Source: Gymnothorax reevesii (lineage: Eukaryota > Chordata > Actinopteri > Anguilliformes > Muraenidae). From it: a stretch of 64,000 nucleotides of DNA. The stretch is from positions 36,053,930 to 36,117,929 of the forward strand of contig CM056588.1 in the NCBI GenBank assembly GCA_029721435.1, written 5' to 3'. A program made the translations under genes and the position numbers. The notes under the pieces are model-generated. The model had not been told where the DNA came from. It saw only the letters and a list, made by a program, of their open reading frames with translations, and did no database searches. Shown in pieces: positions 54,123 to 64,000 of this stretch (its first letter is position 1; each line of letters begins with the position of its first letter).

Positions 54123-55850
54123 ATTGGACCAAGGGTCCTGTAGCTTACCGGCGAGCGGTCTTACAGCGATGATGCAAGTTAGGAAGATTTCATGTTAAAG
54201 TGTGACATTTGAATCAATGGAAATCAATGTCAAGGTCAATAAATAAAAGTTCACATTCATTTATAAGACCTTCTACAATCCTAAGCTCTGAAGCAGTTTT
54301 TGTGATACAAGTCATTATAATATGTCAATATATATTCAATATGTCAACTGTTAACTTTAAAGGTCACAGAATGTCAAGTTGTGGTCAGCAAGTGGACTTC
54401 AGAAAGTCCAGAAAGATGTGACTTTCTAGTTCTAAATGTCTCTATGCAAACCTTGGCTCAATCTTTGACCATTTTGGTGATACAAGTCATTGACCCACAA
54501 ATAAAACGGACAGTCAAGTTGAATGTCACCAAATGAAAGTTCATATGTGACTTCCAAGATGTCAGTAACACAAACCTAGGCTCCATCTGTGACCGTTTTA
54601 GTGATACAAGTTCATTGAATTTTCACTAGGTCACATTTGACCTTTGACGGTCAATACAAAGGTCACCAAATGAAAGTTGATATATGACTTCCTATATGTC
54701 TCTAATACAAACCTACACTCCATCTGTTTTTGGCAATAAGCCACTGTAATTGTATTATGTCAAGTTTGATCTTCAAGTTTCATCAACAGTCAAGCTCAAT
54801 ATCTCCAAATGAAAGTTCCTTTGTGATTTGCTATGTCAGTAACATAAACCTAGACTCGATCTGTGACCTTTTCAGTGACAGAAGTCACTGAAGGCATGGT
54901 TAAAGAAGAATAAAGTTAATGTTTTGGAATGGCCTTAATCCAGTCAAAATGTTGTGGAAGGACCTGAAGCAGGTCATGTGAGGAAATCCACCAACATCCC
55001 AGAGTTGAAGCTGTTCTGTTTGGAGGAGTGGGCTAAAATTCCTCCAAGCCGATGAGTAGGACTGATCAACAGTTACAGGAAATGTTTAATTGCAGTTATA
55101 GCAGCACAAGGGGGGGGGTCACACCAGATACTGAAAGCAAAGGTTCACATACTTTTGTCACTCACAGATATGTAATATTGGATCATTTTCCTCAATAAAT
55201 AAATGACCAAATATAATATTTTTGTCTCATTTGTTTCTCTGGGTTCTGTTTATCTACTTTCAGGACTTGTGTGACAATCTGATGATGTTTTAAGTCATAT
55301 TTTTGCAGAAATATAGAAAATTCTAAAGGGTTCACAAACTTTCAAGCACCACTGTATTCCCTGACCTTGAATTTGACCTTTCAAAGTAATCTGTGGTCAA
55401 ATTTAATATTGCCAAAATATAGGTCATATATGACTTCCTACGTGTCGATAATACAAAATTAATCTCGGTCTGCAATCATTTGGCCTCCACAGGCCATCTT
55501 GCATATTCATAAAGTACAGCACCCCCAACAGACCCACTTCCATCAATTCAATCGAAATGGCGCTTACACTGTACATTGACAGTACCAAGGTAAGTTGATT
55601 GCCTGATTTAGAAAAAAACATTTCTCGCAGTTTCAGAAATTATTTTTTTTTTAATTTCTTAATCCTATCTTTAACATTGGAGTCAAAATTTCAAGGGCTC
55701 ATAAAACGGACAAAAATGATTCAATAAAAAAAAAAACCGAGAAAAACATTAGTAGCATGTCATTACAAATTTACAAAAAAATGCATCAGGCCAAAAAAAA
55801 GACAAAATGTTCCGGATGACGGACGCCACACGACAATGGGCCGATAAGCT
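54123..55850. mobile_element. Repeat family R1, copy 1, with internal ~130-bp tandem units
   Basis: The left end ggaccaagggtcctgtagct, taccggc and the right end ggccgataagct are inverted (TAGCTTACCGG against CCG-TAAGCTA). The interior repeats a unit with gatacaagtcattga, ggtcacatttgacct, atctgtgaccgtttt every 120-140 bp. The right portion holds ggcctccacaggccatcttg, shared with copy 2. A Tc1-type MITE is inserted at 54890-55358. No coding frame. Confidence 0.7.
54890..55358. mobile_element. Tc1-type MITE nested in R1 copy 1
   Basis: The right end aaagggttcacaaactttca, agcaccactgta is a familiar Tc1 terminal motif. Within it are ggttcacatacttttg and a diverged transposase-flank segment (gtggaaggacctgaag). 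Comparison with copy 2 at 57022-58352, which lacks it, delimits the insertion. Confidence 0.6.
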
Positions 55851-55959
55851 AAAAAACACCTTTGGCTTGCGCCCTTGCTGTAGATATTCCTCCAGATTTA
55901 TTGAATCTCTTTTTGTCATGGACAATAGAGGGCGAAATATCCAAATACCCATCTCTCTT

Positions 55960-57020
55960 TGAGGAACATGGTTTTCTCATCCTTTCAATGATTTGCTCAT
56001 GCTTTGCGGGCAAACTAGTCGTCCATCTTTGTTCCTGAGGGACTAAAACTTTCCTAGATGCTGCGTTTGTACCAAGTCATGATTGCAAATCACCTGCTGA
56101 CATCAGCAATTTCAAAACTCATCATTTTTCATTTTATTACTCTTCCTGAAGTGCCCTCATCCAAGTGCCCCCATCCAAACTTTTGTTGGAATGCATTGCT
56201 GGCCTGAATGGCAGGAATGGGTGTATAACTACAAATAAAACGAAAAAGTTTAATATTTTGTCTTCACAGTGTCTGCAATGACAGAAGTAGAAGTAAATTT
56301 AGAAATCACAATTTTCTGTTATGTGCACTTTCCATGCAGTCCTAAATTATTCTTAGTAATTGCCATATGTTTAATTACTTCAGTAGAGCCATACTAAATT
56401 GAGCCCTGAAGGACTAGAGTTAAACCTGCAGATGCAGTGATCCTCCAGAACTTCAGTAAAACATGAAGTTACTGGGACTATTTGAGACATTATTCTGTTG
56501 CTTGTGCTCAACAACAGAGGCCCCTGGTACGTCTCAGACCTTCAAACAGGCATAAAGGGAGCCTCACCCAGACAACAGCTGCAAAGTGAAGAACATTATG
56601 GGATGCATCTATTTTTAGCCCTCGCTGGGAGCAGCGACCCCCAGAAAAGGATCATGAAGGTTTGATTCTCTACATCTTAGCTTCCTCATTACCGATGGCT
56701 ACGCAGACGTAATGAAGAAATGGTGTTTTACTGTCAGTGCACTGTAATATTGGCCATAGAACCGTTTCCCACTGAAAATCCCAGGACACCCTGAGTTGGA
56801 TTTTCACCAAGCAGGAATTGGAGGTAGAACATTCAGATTTTTGTTCCAGTCTCTTGCATTAGCCAAAATACATCAATTTTTGTCCATGAGGCACTGTAGG
56901 TGTAATTAATGAAATTATGTGGCTGCGTTCATAGTTGCAAGAGGTACAGAGCAGTGTTTAGTCCCTACACTTTTCACCTCTGGCAGGATCTGTGGACTTC
57001 GCTGGATAATATCATAGAAT
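55960..57020. other. Tc1 right-end remnant and spacer
   Basis: Up to 56285 this is the continuation of the old Tc1 element. From 56290 to 57020 I recognise no gene and no repeat. Confidence 0.4.
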
Positions 57021-57023
57021 AAA

Positions 57024-58352
57024 ATAGGACCAAGAGTCCTGTAGCTTACCAGAAAGCAGTCTTCCAGCGATGAAACAAGTTATGAAAATTTCATGTAAAG
57101 TGTGACATTTGAAATCAATGAAAATCAATGTCAACGTCACAAAATAAAAGTTCACATAGATTTATAAGACCTTCTGTTACACAATCGTAAGCTCTGAAGC
57201 AGTTTTGGTGATACAAGTCATTAAAATATGTCAATATGTATTCAATATGTCAATTGTGAACTTTAAAAGACACAGAATGTCAAGTGGTGATCAGCAAATG
57301 GACTTCATATATCAACTTTCTAAATGTCTCTATACAAACCTTGGCACAATCTGTGACCATTTTGGTGGTACAAGTCATTGTAATTTCACTGTGGAGTTTA
57401 ACCCTAAAAGGTCACTGACAATCAAGTTGAATGTCACCAAATTAAAGTTCATATGCGACTTCCCAGAGGTCAGTAACACAAACTTAGGCTCCATCTGTGA
57501 CCATTATAGTGATACAAGTCATTGAATTTTCACTAGGTCACATTTGACCTTCAAAGGTCAATATGAAGTATGAACTTTCATTTGGTGAACATGACTTTCT
57601 ATACTTCTCCAATACAATCCTACACAATCTGTAATAGTTTTCGTGATAGAAGTCATTGAAATTTCACTATGTGAAGTTTGACTTTCAAAGGTCGCCGAAG
57701 GTCAAGTTCAAGGCCACCAAATGCAAGTTCATACATGACTTCCTATAAGTGTTCAATGCACATGTTCCCAATTTTCAATATTTTCAAGCCTAGAAACCTT
57801 TGAAAATTGTAACATTTTGCTTGACCTCAAGCTTGACCTTTCAAAGTCATCTGACGTCAACTTTAACACAGCCAAAATATAGGTCATATATTACTTCCTT
57901 TATGTCAGTAATACAAACTTAATCTCCATCTGCAACCGTTTGGCCTCCACAGGCCATCTTGCATATTCATAAAGTACAGCGCCCCCCCTAGACCCACTTT
58001 CGTCGATTCAATCAAAATGGCGCCCGCACTGTACATGGTACCAAGGCAAGTTGATTGCCTGATTTAGAAAAAAAAAAATTATCATGCAGTTTTTGAGAAA
58101 TGATTTTTTTTTTTTTAAGTCTCTCAGTCCTATCTTTAACAGCGGAGCAAAAACTTCAAGGGCCCAAAAACGGACAAAAATGATTTAATCAAAAATCCGA
58201 GAAAAACCTCTAGAGATATGGTCTAGTAGTATGTTATTGCAAGTTTACACAAAAATTCATCAGGCCAAAAAAAAAAAAAAGATAAAAAATGTTCCGGACT
58301 ACGGGAGCCACACCACGACAATAGCTTATCGGCCCATAGGGCCGGTAAGCTA
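57024..58352. mobile_element. Repeat family R1, copy 2
   Basis: Starts ggaccaagagtcctgtagct and ends gggccggtaagcta, the same inverted ends as copy 1. It contains the same tandem units and the shared segment catattcataaagtacagcg followed by ccccc and gacccactt. It lies about 1.2 kb from copy 1 in the same orientation. Confidence 0.75.
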
Positions 58353-58950
58353 ATTAAAAGCCAGAACAGCTCTTTTTATTCCAGTAAATGTTACAGATAA
58401 GGGAGAGCTCTGCATTTAACTGTCAGCAGTGATCTGGTGATCTCAGCAGCTCTGTTCTGAGAAACAGGGCCCTGGTCGTCTGTCTCGGCTCCGATTATGT
58501 ACTCGTGTCTCATGGTGCTCCCTGCTGGAGACTTGTCCCCTCCTGTTCCTCACTGCAAGACAGCCATCATGACCCATTTGTGCATCACACCAGCTGCCGA
58601 GATCCAGTGCTACCAAAGCCCGCTGGAGTCACTTGTGCTGTGTATTCCCAGCATGCACCACAGTATCATTTGCAAGACTTTGCCTTTAGGTCTTTTAGTG
58701 CTGGTGGATAAACAAAGGCTCCGTTAACTCCGTTATCGCAGCCAAAAACATTAAAGCTTTCACCCCCAATTTAAAGCCAGCAAAAACCATAAACTCATTT
58801 ATACTGAGTGTTGGGCAACCATTTCTTCTCAGATATGTTGGCATCACAAGGCAGTCTCGTGATGTTTGGTAACTGTCACGGGTACAGAATACAAAAACAC
58901 TGCCTGGCAGTTATGCGAGTGTGACCTGCAGAAAATACGCGCGATGGTCT
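58353..58950. other. Spacer without recognised features
   Basis: Moderately GC-balanced unique-looking sequence. The two short open frames here overlap each other, start at nearby ATGs in different frames and match nothing I know. Confidence 0.35.
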
Positions 58951-58954
58951 AGAC

Positions 58955-59645
58955 TAATCAGCCACAATATTAAAATCACCTGCCTAACATTGCGCATGTC
59001 CCCTTAGTAGTGCATAAACGGCTCTGTCAAATTGACATCTACTTGAAATCCTGAACCCAGGGTTTCTACGCAGGACACTTCCCAAAGCATAACACACCCT
59101 CTGCCAGCTTGTTTTCTTCCCATGGTGCATCCTGGTGCCATCTCTTGCCTGCGTGAACAGTGCACATGTACCTGGCTAAAACACATGACCTTCAAGGAAA
59201 TATGACTCATCAGGCCAGGCGACCTACTTCTATTGCTCCAAGGTTCTGTTCTAGCACCAGTGCGCTTATGGTAGTGGTCAAGGGTTAGAACAGGCGCTCC
59301 CACTAGTCGGCAGTAATAAAGCACAGGAAATGATGCACTGTGAGGTGACGCACTCCTCACGCATCATTAAAATTCTCTGTGACTTGTGCTGCAGTAACCC
59401 AGCTGTTGGTTCAGGCCGAACGGGATGGGCTTTGTTGCCCTTGTGTACCAGTGAGCCATGTGCACCCATTACCCTGTCCCTGGTTTGCGGTTTGTCCCTT
59501 CTTGAACCACTGATGGTAGATTCTCTCCACAGCTGACTGGGAGCATCCCAGAAGCTTCGTCACTTCAGAGATGCCCTGACCCACTCCACTAGCGATAAAG
59601 ATTTGGCGATTTCTCCCACATCCAACTTGTCAATTAGAGGAACAA
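58955..59645 (-). mobile_element. Internally deleted Tc1-family element (second family)
   Basis: It begins atcagccacaatattaaaat, cacctgcc, the terminus of a well-known fish Tc1 family. Minus-strand transposase blocks follow with deletions between them (ggtttctacgcaggacac, cttcccatggtgcatcctgg, catcaggccaggcgac; catccc, agatgccctgaccc). No intact frame. Confidence 0.7.
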
Positions 59646-61750
59646 ATGTTTGCTTACCATCTGATCTTAGGTCTATCAAAAGACCTTGACATACGCTGTC
59701 GTTATGAGATAGCAAAATTTACTTCATCGGTGAGTAATTTTAATGTTTTGACTCATGGGGATATACTTGTTCTTGTCTGTATAAATACCTTAAGAATGGA
59801 AGCCAGTTGGCGAGGAGATGTATTATTTCTCTTGTTAAGAGGAAACGCATGTACTACAAGAGGTAAGTCGGTCTTTAGCACGGTTTTAAACGCGCACACA
59901 AAATCTTTATTCCTACAATGCGGCATCCCCTTTCAGAGCAACTGAAGGGGCCTAGAGACGATGACGTCATCTCAGTCGCACCAATCATTGCACACTGCAC
60001 GCACACAGGCAGAGGCCAGGGGGCCTTCAGTACCTAAAATGAGCGATGTGAGTAACGTTTTTACACCATCGGTAGTTCTTGACTGCATTCTTGATTTGGA
60101 AGTAAAATATAAGTTAACACCGAGCAACAACAAATCCAATTGTAATTTGCCTCTTATAAACATATGAAAGCATGTTCATTACCCTTTAACAGTGTGACTT
60201 AAGAAATCCTCCCAGGCCTTCATTCATCCATAAAATAACACAATGCGTATCAAGTAACAATTATATAACCACTGCGAATTATGAGCATGCAAAAAAACTC
60301 ATATTTAAAGAGCACAGAAATAGGCTGATCTTCGATGTCCGCCACCAACTGTATTACGGCATCCACCGCTTGCGTGATGCTAGGATCTCTCACCGAAAAG
60401 CAAAGCATCATGCGCTGACCACAGAAACAGGTATAACAGTTACACGTAACTGCTTATTCACTGGGTTTATGCCAAACACCAGGTAGCCCGGACAGTCAAA
60501 TCCGACACCTCGACAATATCCATACTAATGCACATAATTAAAAACGAGTCGATTAAATGACCAACTTTGTGACACTAAAGGCACGAGTAAACTGGATTGT
60601 ATGAGTAAAAACCTACCAATGTCGATGACAAACGACCTTACCAAATATAAAATGATTCAGTGCAAGTACATAGGAGTACTGTAACAAAGAAACCGACATC
60701 AACTTTCTATTCAGATGCAGTGATGTGAACGATCACGGTCACTGTGCTTCCAATATAAATATCGACCTTCTTCTGAGAGCCGGGAGAAAATGGAGTCTTG
60801 TTCAGTTGTCACCTTTCCAGCTCCAACAGGCCGTTAATATCATTGTAGTGAACATTTAAGAACATTTAACAGTAGGCCTCGTCGCTACAATATATTTGGA
60901 GTGTAACATAAAACATACAATTAGTTAATCTACAGGTAACAACGTAGGGTTGCTTATTGATTCCCATATTTATTTCTTTTCTAACTTGAAACACGACTCC
61001 TCGATATTGGCGACGTGCGTATGAGCGGTGCTTGCCAAGGATAATATAAATATTTCACCAAACGTAACATGGCATAACGTTCTTTACCGGACGATATTAA
61101 TAGGATGAACCGCTAGTGGATGCAGTCAGTGTTGCATAACATCTGACCATGATCGCATAGCCCATGCCCGCAGAGGGATTTGTCCATCTCGTCCATCTCA
61201 GTTTCGATCAATTCAAACAGCTCAGCCAACAACATTTGGTTCGATGCATAAGGAGAGGGGAAGAAAGTAGGACTCACTGAATAAGTGATTACATCACAAA
61301 ATTGGGAAGTCACCATCCGCATCCATCCTTGCTGTGAAAGTAGGCGACTTCAGGGAAGCCTACGTGCACTGAATCAAGCGGGTGCTGATGACGGGAAAGT
61401 ACGCACTGTCTCTTACAATGAGTAACATGTATCACAACAGGCATAGAAGGAAGGGAACATGGTTTCCATCACATACATCGGATTTGTTCCCAGCCCATAA
61501 CGTCGTATAGCCGTCGTCTGATGGACATTTGCGTGTAAATTATACTGCAGCCAAACACTACAGCCACCTTTACGTGAGGCATATAAAGAATTATTTTTCG
61601 CCCACATACACATGGGGTGTCGCTGAAATTGAGCGACAGTCGTGAGAATTGCCATTACTGTGGAAGTGTTTGCATTTCCGTTATTTGCATTCATCCTCAC
61701 CTCTTAAATTTTTCTCCACAGAAGAATATACCCTGAAGCTTTTCCGTTGG
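59646..61750. other. Unassigned unique-looking sequence
   Basis: No known family recognised. Short open frames occur on both strands (for example + 59646-59945, - 61413-61700), none with visible motifs. A CRE palindrome (tgacgtca) at 59963-59970 lies inside a small inverted repeat (actgaaggggcc at 59941, ggggggccttcagt near 60019). The ldha non-coding first exon could lie in this region. Confidence 0.3.
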
Positions 61751-61751
61751 A

Positions 61752-62069
61752 ATGTCTTTAACTGGACTCTCCCTGTCTCCCGGCGGCTTGGGGTCCGTTG
61801 CTCTGCAGCAGTGGCAGAGAAGGCGGGGCCGTTCGCTGTTTAAATATCCGCACGCGCCTTCTGACGCGGCGCATGAGGAGTACATTCGGGCGTGGCCTAG
61901 CCTGTCGTGCTCTTTGGCACGTCCAAAGAGGGGTTCCGTCACGAGAAACCGGCTAGTGGAAGTGCTACAAAGAACACTTGAACTTGACGATTTGCTATTG
62001 AACATCATGGAGGTTTGCGGAGGAAAGTATCCCCGTGGCTTTGGTGAGGAGGTTCAACGGCTTGCTTAA
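61752..62069 (+). CDS. Hypothetical small ORF, 105 aa
   Basis: An open frame in a locally GC-richer patch. The product is Arg-rich in its middle (QRRRGRS, LARPKRGSVTRNR) and has a helical-looking C-terminal part (LVEVLQRTLELDDLLLNIMEVC). A splice-acceptor-like ttttctccacag ends at 61722, so it could be a terminal exon of a longer transcript. I do not recognise the sequence. It could equally be a chance frame. Confidence 0.3.
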   Translation: MSLTGLSLSPGGLGSVALQQWQRRRGRSLFKYPHAPSDAAHEEYIRAWPSLSCSLARPKRGSVTRNRLVEVLQRTLELDDLLLNIMEVCGGKYPRGFGEEVQRLA

Positions 62070-62097
62070 TCTACCACAAGCAGGGAAGGTTTAATTC

Positions 62098-62695
62098 AGA
62101 CCAGGGGTTCCCAAACTCCATCCTGGAGCCTCCCTGTGCATGCTGGTTTTCGTTCCAACCATAATTGCCATTATAGGATTTCAAAAAGTAGTTAATTGGT
62201 CCTGACGAGGTGCATTATGTGTTTTAAGGAGTTACTTGCTGTCTTAAGACAAATCCTAATAGAAATATCCACGTGTGTCATGAACAATCTACTCCTTTCA
62301 AAATATATTTTTCGCACTTTGTTGTAAAAACATAACACGAAACAGGCTCGACTTGGTCACTTCCTTGTCCAACAAGTTTTTGGTTTTTACCACCATGTGT
62401 CCACAGTTTCACCAATCAGGATTCTATTGATTGCTTACTTTGATTGGGTTGTTTTTTCTCCTCTTTTGGTCCAGTTGTTACTCATACGTCACAATGTGGA
62501 TATGGAATTTATTATTTTCTGCATGTATGGATATCTGTGAAAATATGTCTTTAGATGATAACTGCTCGAAAAATGAATGCATCCAACTAAGACAAATTAA
62601 CAGCTTGGTAGAATACTACAATTGCTGTAGTGTTTGGAACAAAAGTATACACAGGGAGGCCCCTGGTCTGAATTTGGCAACCACTGCTTTGGACA
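62098..62695. mobile_element. Inverted-repeat MITE
   Basis: The left end gaccaggggttcccaaactc, then ggagcctccctgtg is mirrored by cacagggaggcccctggtct, then tttggcaaccactgc on the right. About 600 bp, AT-rich centre, no coding capacity. The open frame at 62431-62742 falls inside it. Confidence 0.75.
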
Positions 62696-63015
62696 AAATG
62701 GGGAATTTTCCCCTCCACCATTTCAGGCCCCACCGTTATTGAGTAAATTTAGTCCTGTAATTGATTGATAGGTGGGACTAACACAGAAACGTAATGATAA
62801 AGATTGGACTCAGAATTTAACCATATGCTACATGGAGTAAACAAACCAAAAAAGAGCAAAATTCCTTGGCACCACTTCTTTTAGTTGTTCAATAAATATT
62901 GGATGCTTTCCCCAGGCAAAATTGGGCTTTTTGTTTTGGTTCAAAGTGCATTTCTACTCCTGGATAATCAAATCTTAGGAAGGAGTATTGTGATGACACT
63001 TGAACATCATTCACT

Positions 63016-63074
<59 letters not shown>
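63016..63074. repeat. (ATCA)n microsatellite
   Basis: About 14 perfect aatc units. A frame through it encodes only an Ile-Asn-Gln-Ser run. Confidence 0.95.
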
Positions 63075-63189
63075 TTGCTGTTAGCACGACTACAAGCAGT
63101 AAGATAAATATAATCTTGGCATGGATGACCGGTCCCTATTTCACAAATGTCTTCTCCATAAGTTAACAATAGTGTCACTTTGATTGTTG

Positions 63190-63645
63190 CTGAACAGTGG
63201 TCTCCAAACTCAGTCCTGGGGGACCACTGTGTGTGTGTGCTGGTTTTCGTTTCAAACTCATTTGCGATCCTTGAATTTTTGAGTTTTTAATGGTTCCTGA
63301 TTGCATGATTCATGTTTGTTTGGTTTATTTGATACATGTGGCCTGGAATGATTAACAATTTGTATTAAATAATTAAAGTTCAGCATTCATATTGCGCTGT
63401 AATGGAAATGACTTTTTTTATTTTTTCCCCCTAAATTAAGGAATTAATTGGTTACTCAAGAATTCAAACACAAAGCAAATTGTACTGAGTCAAACTTGTT
63501 TCATAAATGTGCTTGGTTTGAAGACGAACTTGGACACAGTAAGAAATCTAAACAAATACTTGTTGATTTGTTGCAGCCTTATATGAAATCTGAAAACAAA
63601 ACCATCTCTAGAACAGTTTCGAGGAATAAAGCAAGGTAAACACAA
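63190..63645. repeat. Second copy of the 62098 MITE family, left part
   Basis: gaacagtggtctccaaactc, then agtcctgggggaccactgtg and ctggttttcgtttcaaac match the left end of the 62098 element. The right end is not found before the window stops. The open frame at 63448-63639 ends at a gtaaac and might look like an exon, but it lies in the interior of this repeat. Confidence 0.5.
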
Positions 63646-63966
63646 TATGAACTATTCGCTTTTAAATATTATGGAATGCATCGCCATTTCAGTACCGCAA
63701 ATTTCTGTTATGGCTCCAAATTAAGTTCTCGTTCAGAAACGACAGTCGAATTGGAGCCGTTGTCTGAATGGTTATGCCTCAGCTTTAGCTATACCGTGGT
63801 GTTTCCTGACATTGGCTACAGTGTTTAACGTGACCTTCGTGGGTTTTATTTGATTACTTCTGATTAAGCTAGTCGCATGGTTTTATACGAATCCCCTTTC
63901 TCAACGCGGGGCTCAACATTGAAACAGCTGTCCTCTCATCAACACGGAAGCTGAGTCACGATGGCC

Positions 63967-63980
63967 GTTACCATAGCGAC
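63967..63980 (+). promoter_or_regulatory. RFX X-box-like palindrome at the window edge
   Basis: gttaccatagcgac fits the RFX X-box half-site pattern (GTNRCC, two bases, RGYRAC). X-boxes lie in promoters of ciliary and some immune genes. The preceding ATG (63961) begins a frame open to the window end, so a new gene may start here; the frame is too short to identify. Confidence 0.3.
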
Positions 63981-64000
63981 CATTACGCAATACGCTCTGA

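Larger units (their letters stand above)
53150..56285 (-). mobile_element. Old Tc1-like element, interrupted by another transposon
   Basis: Diverged Tc1 text runs from terminal-repeat-like sequence (tttgcaaacatttgattt, 53190) through minus-strand transposase (VEVLDWPACSPSLSPIKNMW, with the catalytic Glu position changed to Lys, at 53550-53490) to 54110, and resumes after 55960 with sequence equivalent to the right end (cttttgttggaatgc, gtttaatattttgtcttcac). The block 54123-55850 is a later insertion. Transposase is dead. Confidence 0.65.

Noticed and set aside
63448..63639. Exon-like ORF ending in a gtaaac donor
   Set aside because: It lies inside a repeat-family copy starting at 63190, and neither an acceptor-supported partner exon nor a known protein match is seen.

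Overview
The window is nuclear genomic DNA from a ray-finned fish, most likely a teleost. The evidence is two intron-rich vertebrate genes with fish-type proteins (TSG101 and the A-type lactate dehydrogenase), consensus GT-AG introns, and a dense load of fish-style repeats: Tc1/mariner with DD34E transposase, hAT elements and foldback MITEs, an I/Nimb-like LINE with RNase H, and long (CA)n arrays. I cannot name the species.

Layout. (1) 463-1106: last two exons of a TSG101-like UEV gene whose 5' part lies left of the window; it ends in a short unrelated tail (copy A). (2) 4228-18744: a seven-exon gene, 287 aa, with a complete TSG101-type UEV domain, a Ser/Thr/Pro-rich linker and a short amphipathic/coiled-coil tail unlike TSG101's C-terminus (copy B). 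(3) 18745-28070: repeats, including low-complexity satellites and a decayed I-clade LINE. (4) 28071-43326: complete ten-exon tsg101, 391 aa. (5) 47615-52731, minus strand: ldha, seven coding exons, 333 aa. (6) 52740-64000: mostly nested and decayed transposons, some unassigned unique sequence, and a possible promoter X-box at the right edge.

TSG101 is the ESCRT-I subunit that reads PTAP-type and ubiquitin signals. LDHA interconverts pyruvate and lactate in glycolysis. TSG101, UEVLD and LDHA are neighbours in mammals, so the block is ancient synteny. The novelty is on the left: at least two extra tandem UEV genes that kept the ligand-binding domain but have new, different C-termini in place of the ESCRT-I assembly region. 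In copy B exon 4 is about 96% identical to tsg101 exon 4, while exon 2 is only about 62% identical, and a broken relic of an exon 4 sits just upstream. That pattern points to recent gene conversion or a duplicative patch. The natural hypothesis is a small family of UEV-only proteins that compete with, or rewire, ESCRT-I recruitment.

All splice sites, phases and translations were worked out by eye. No similarity search, expression data or alignment software was available.
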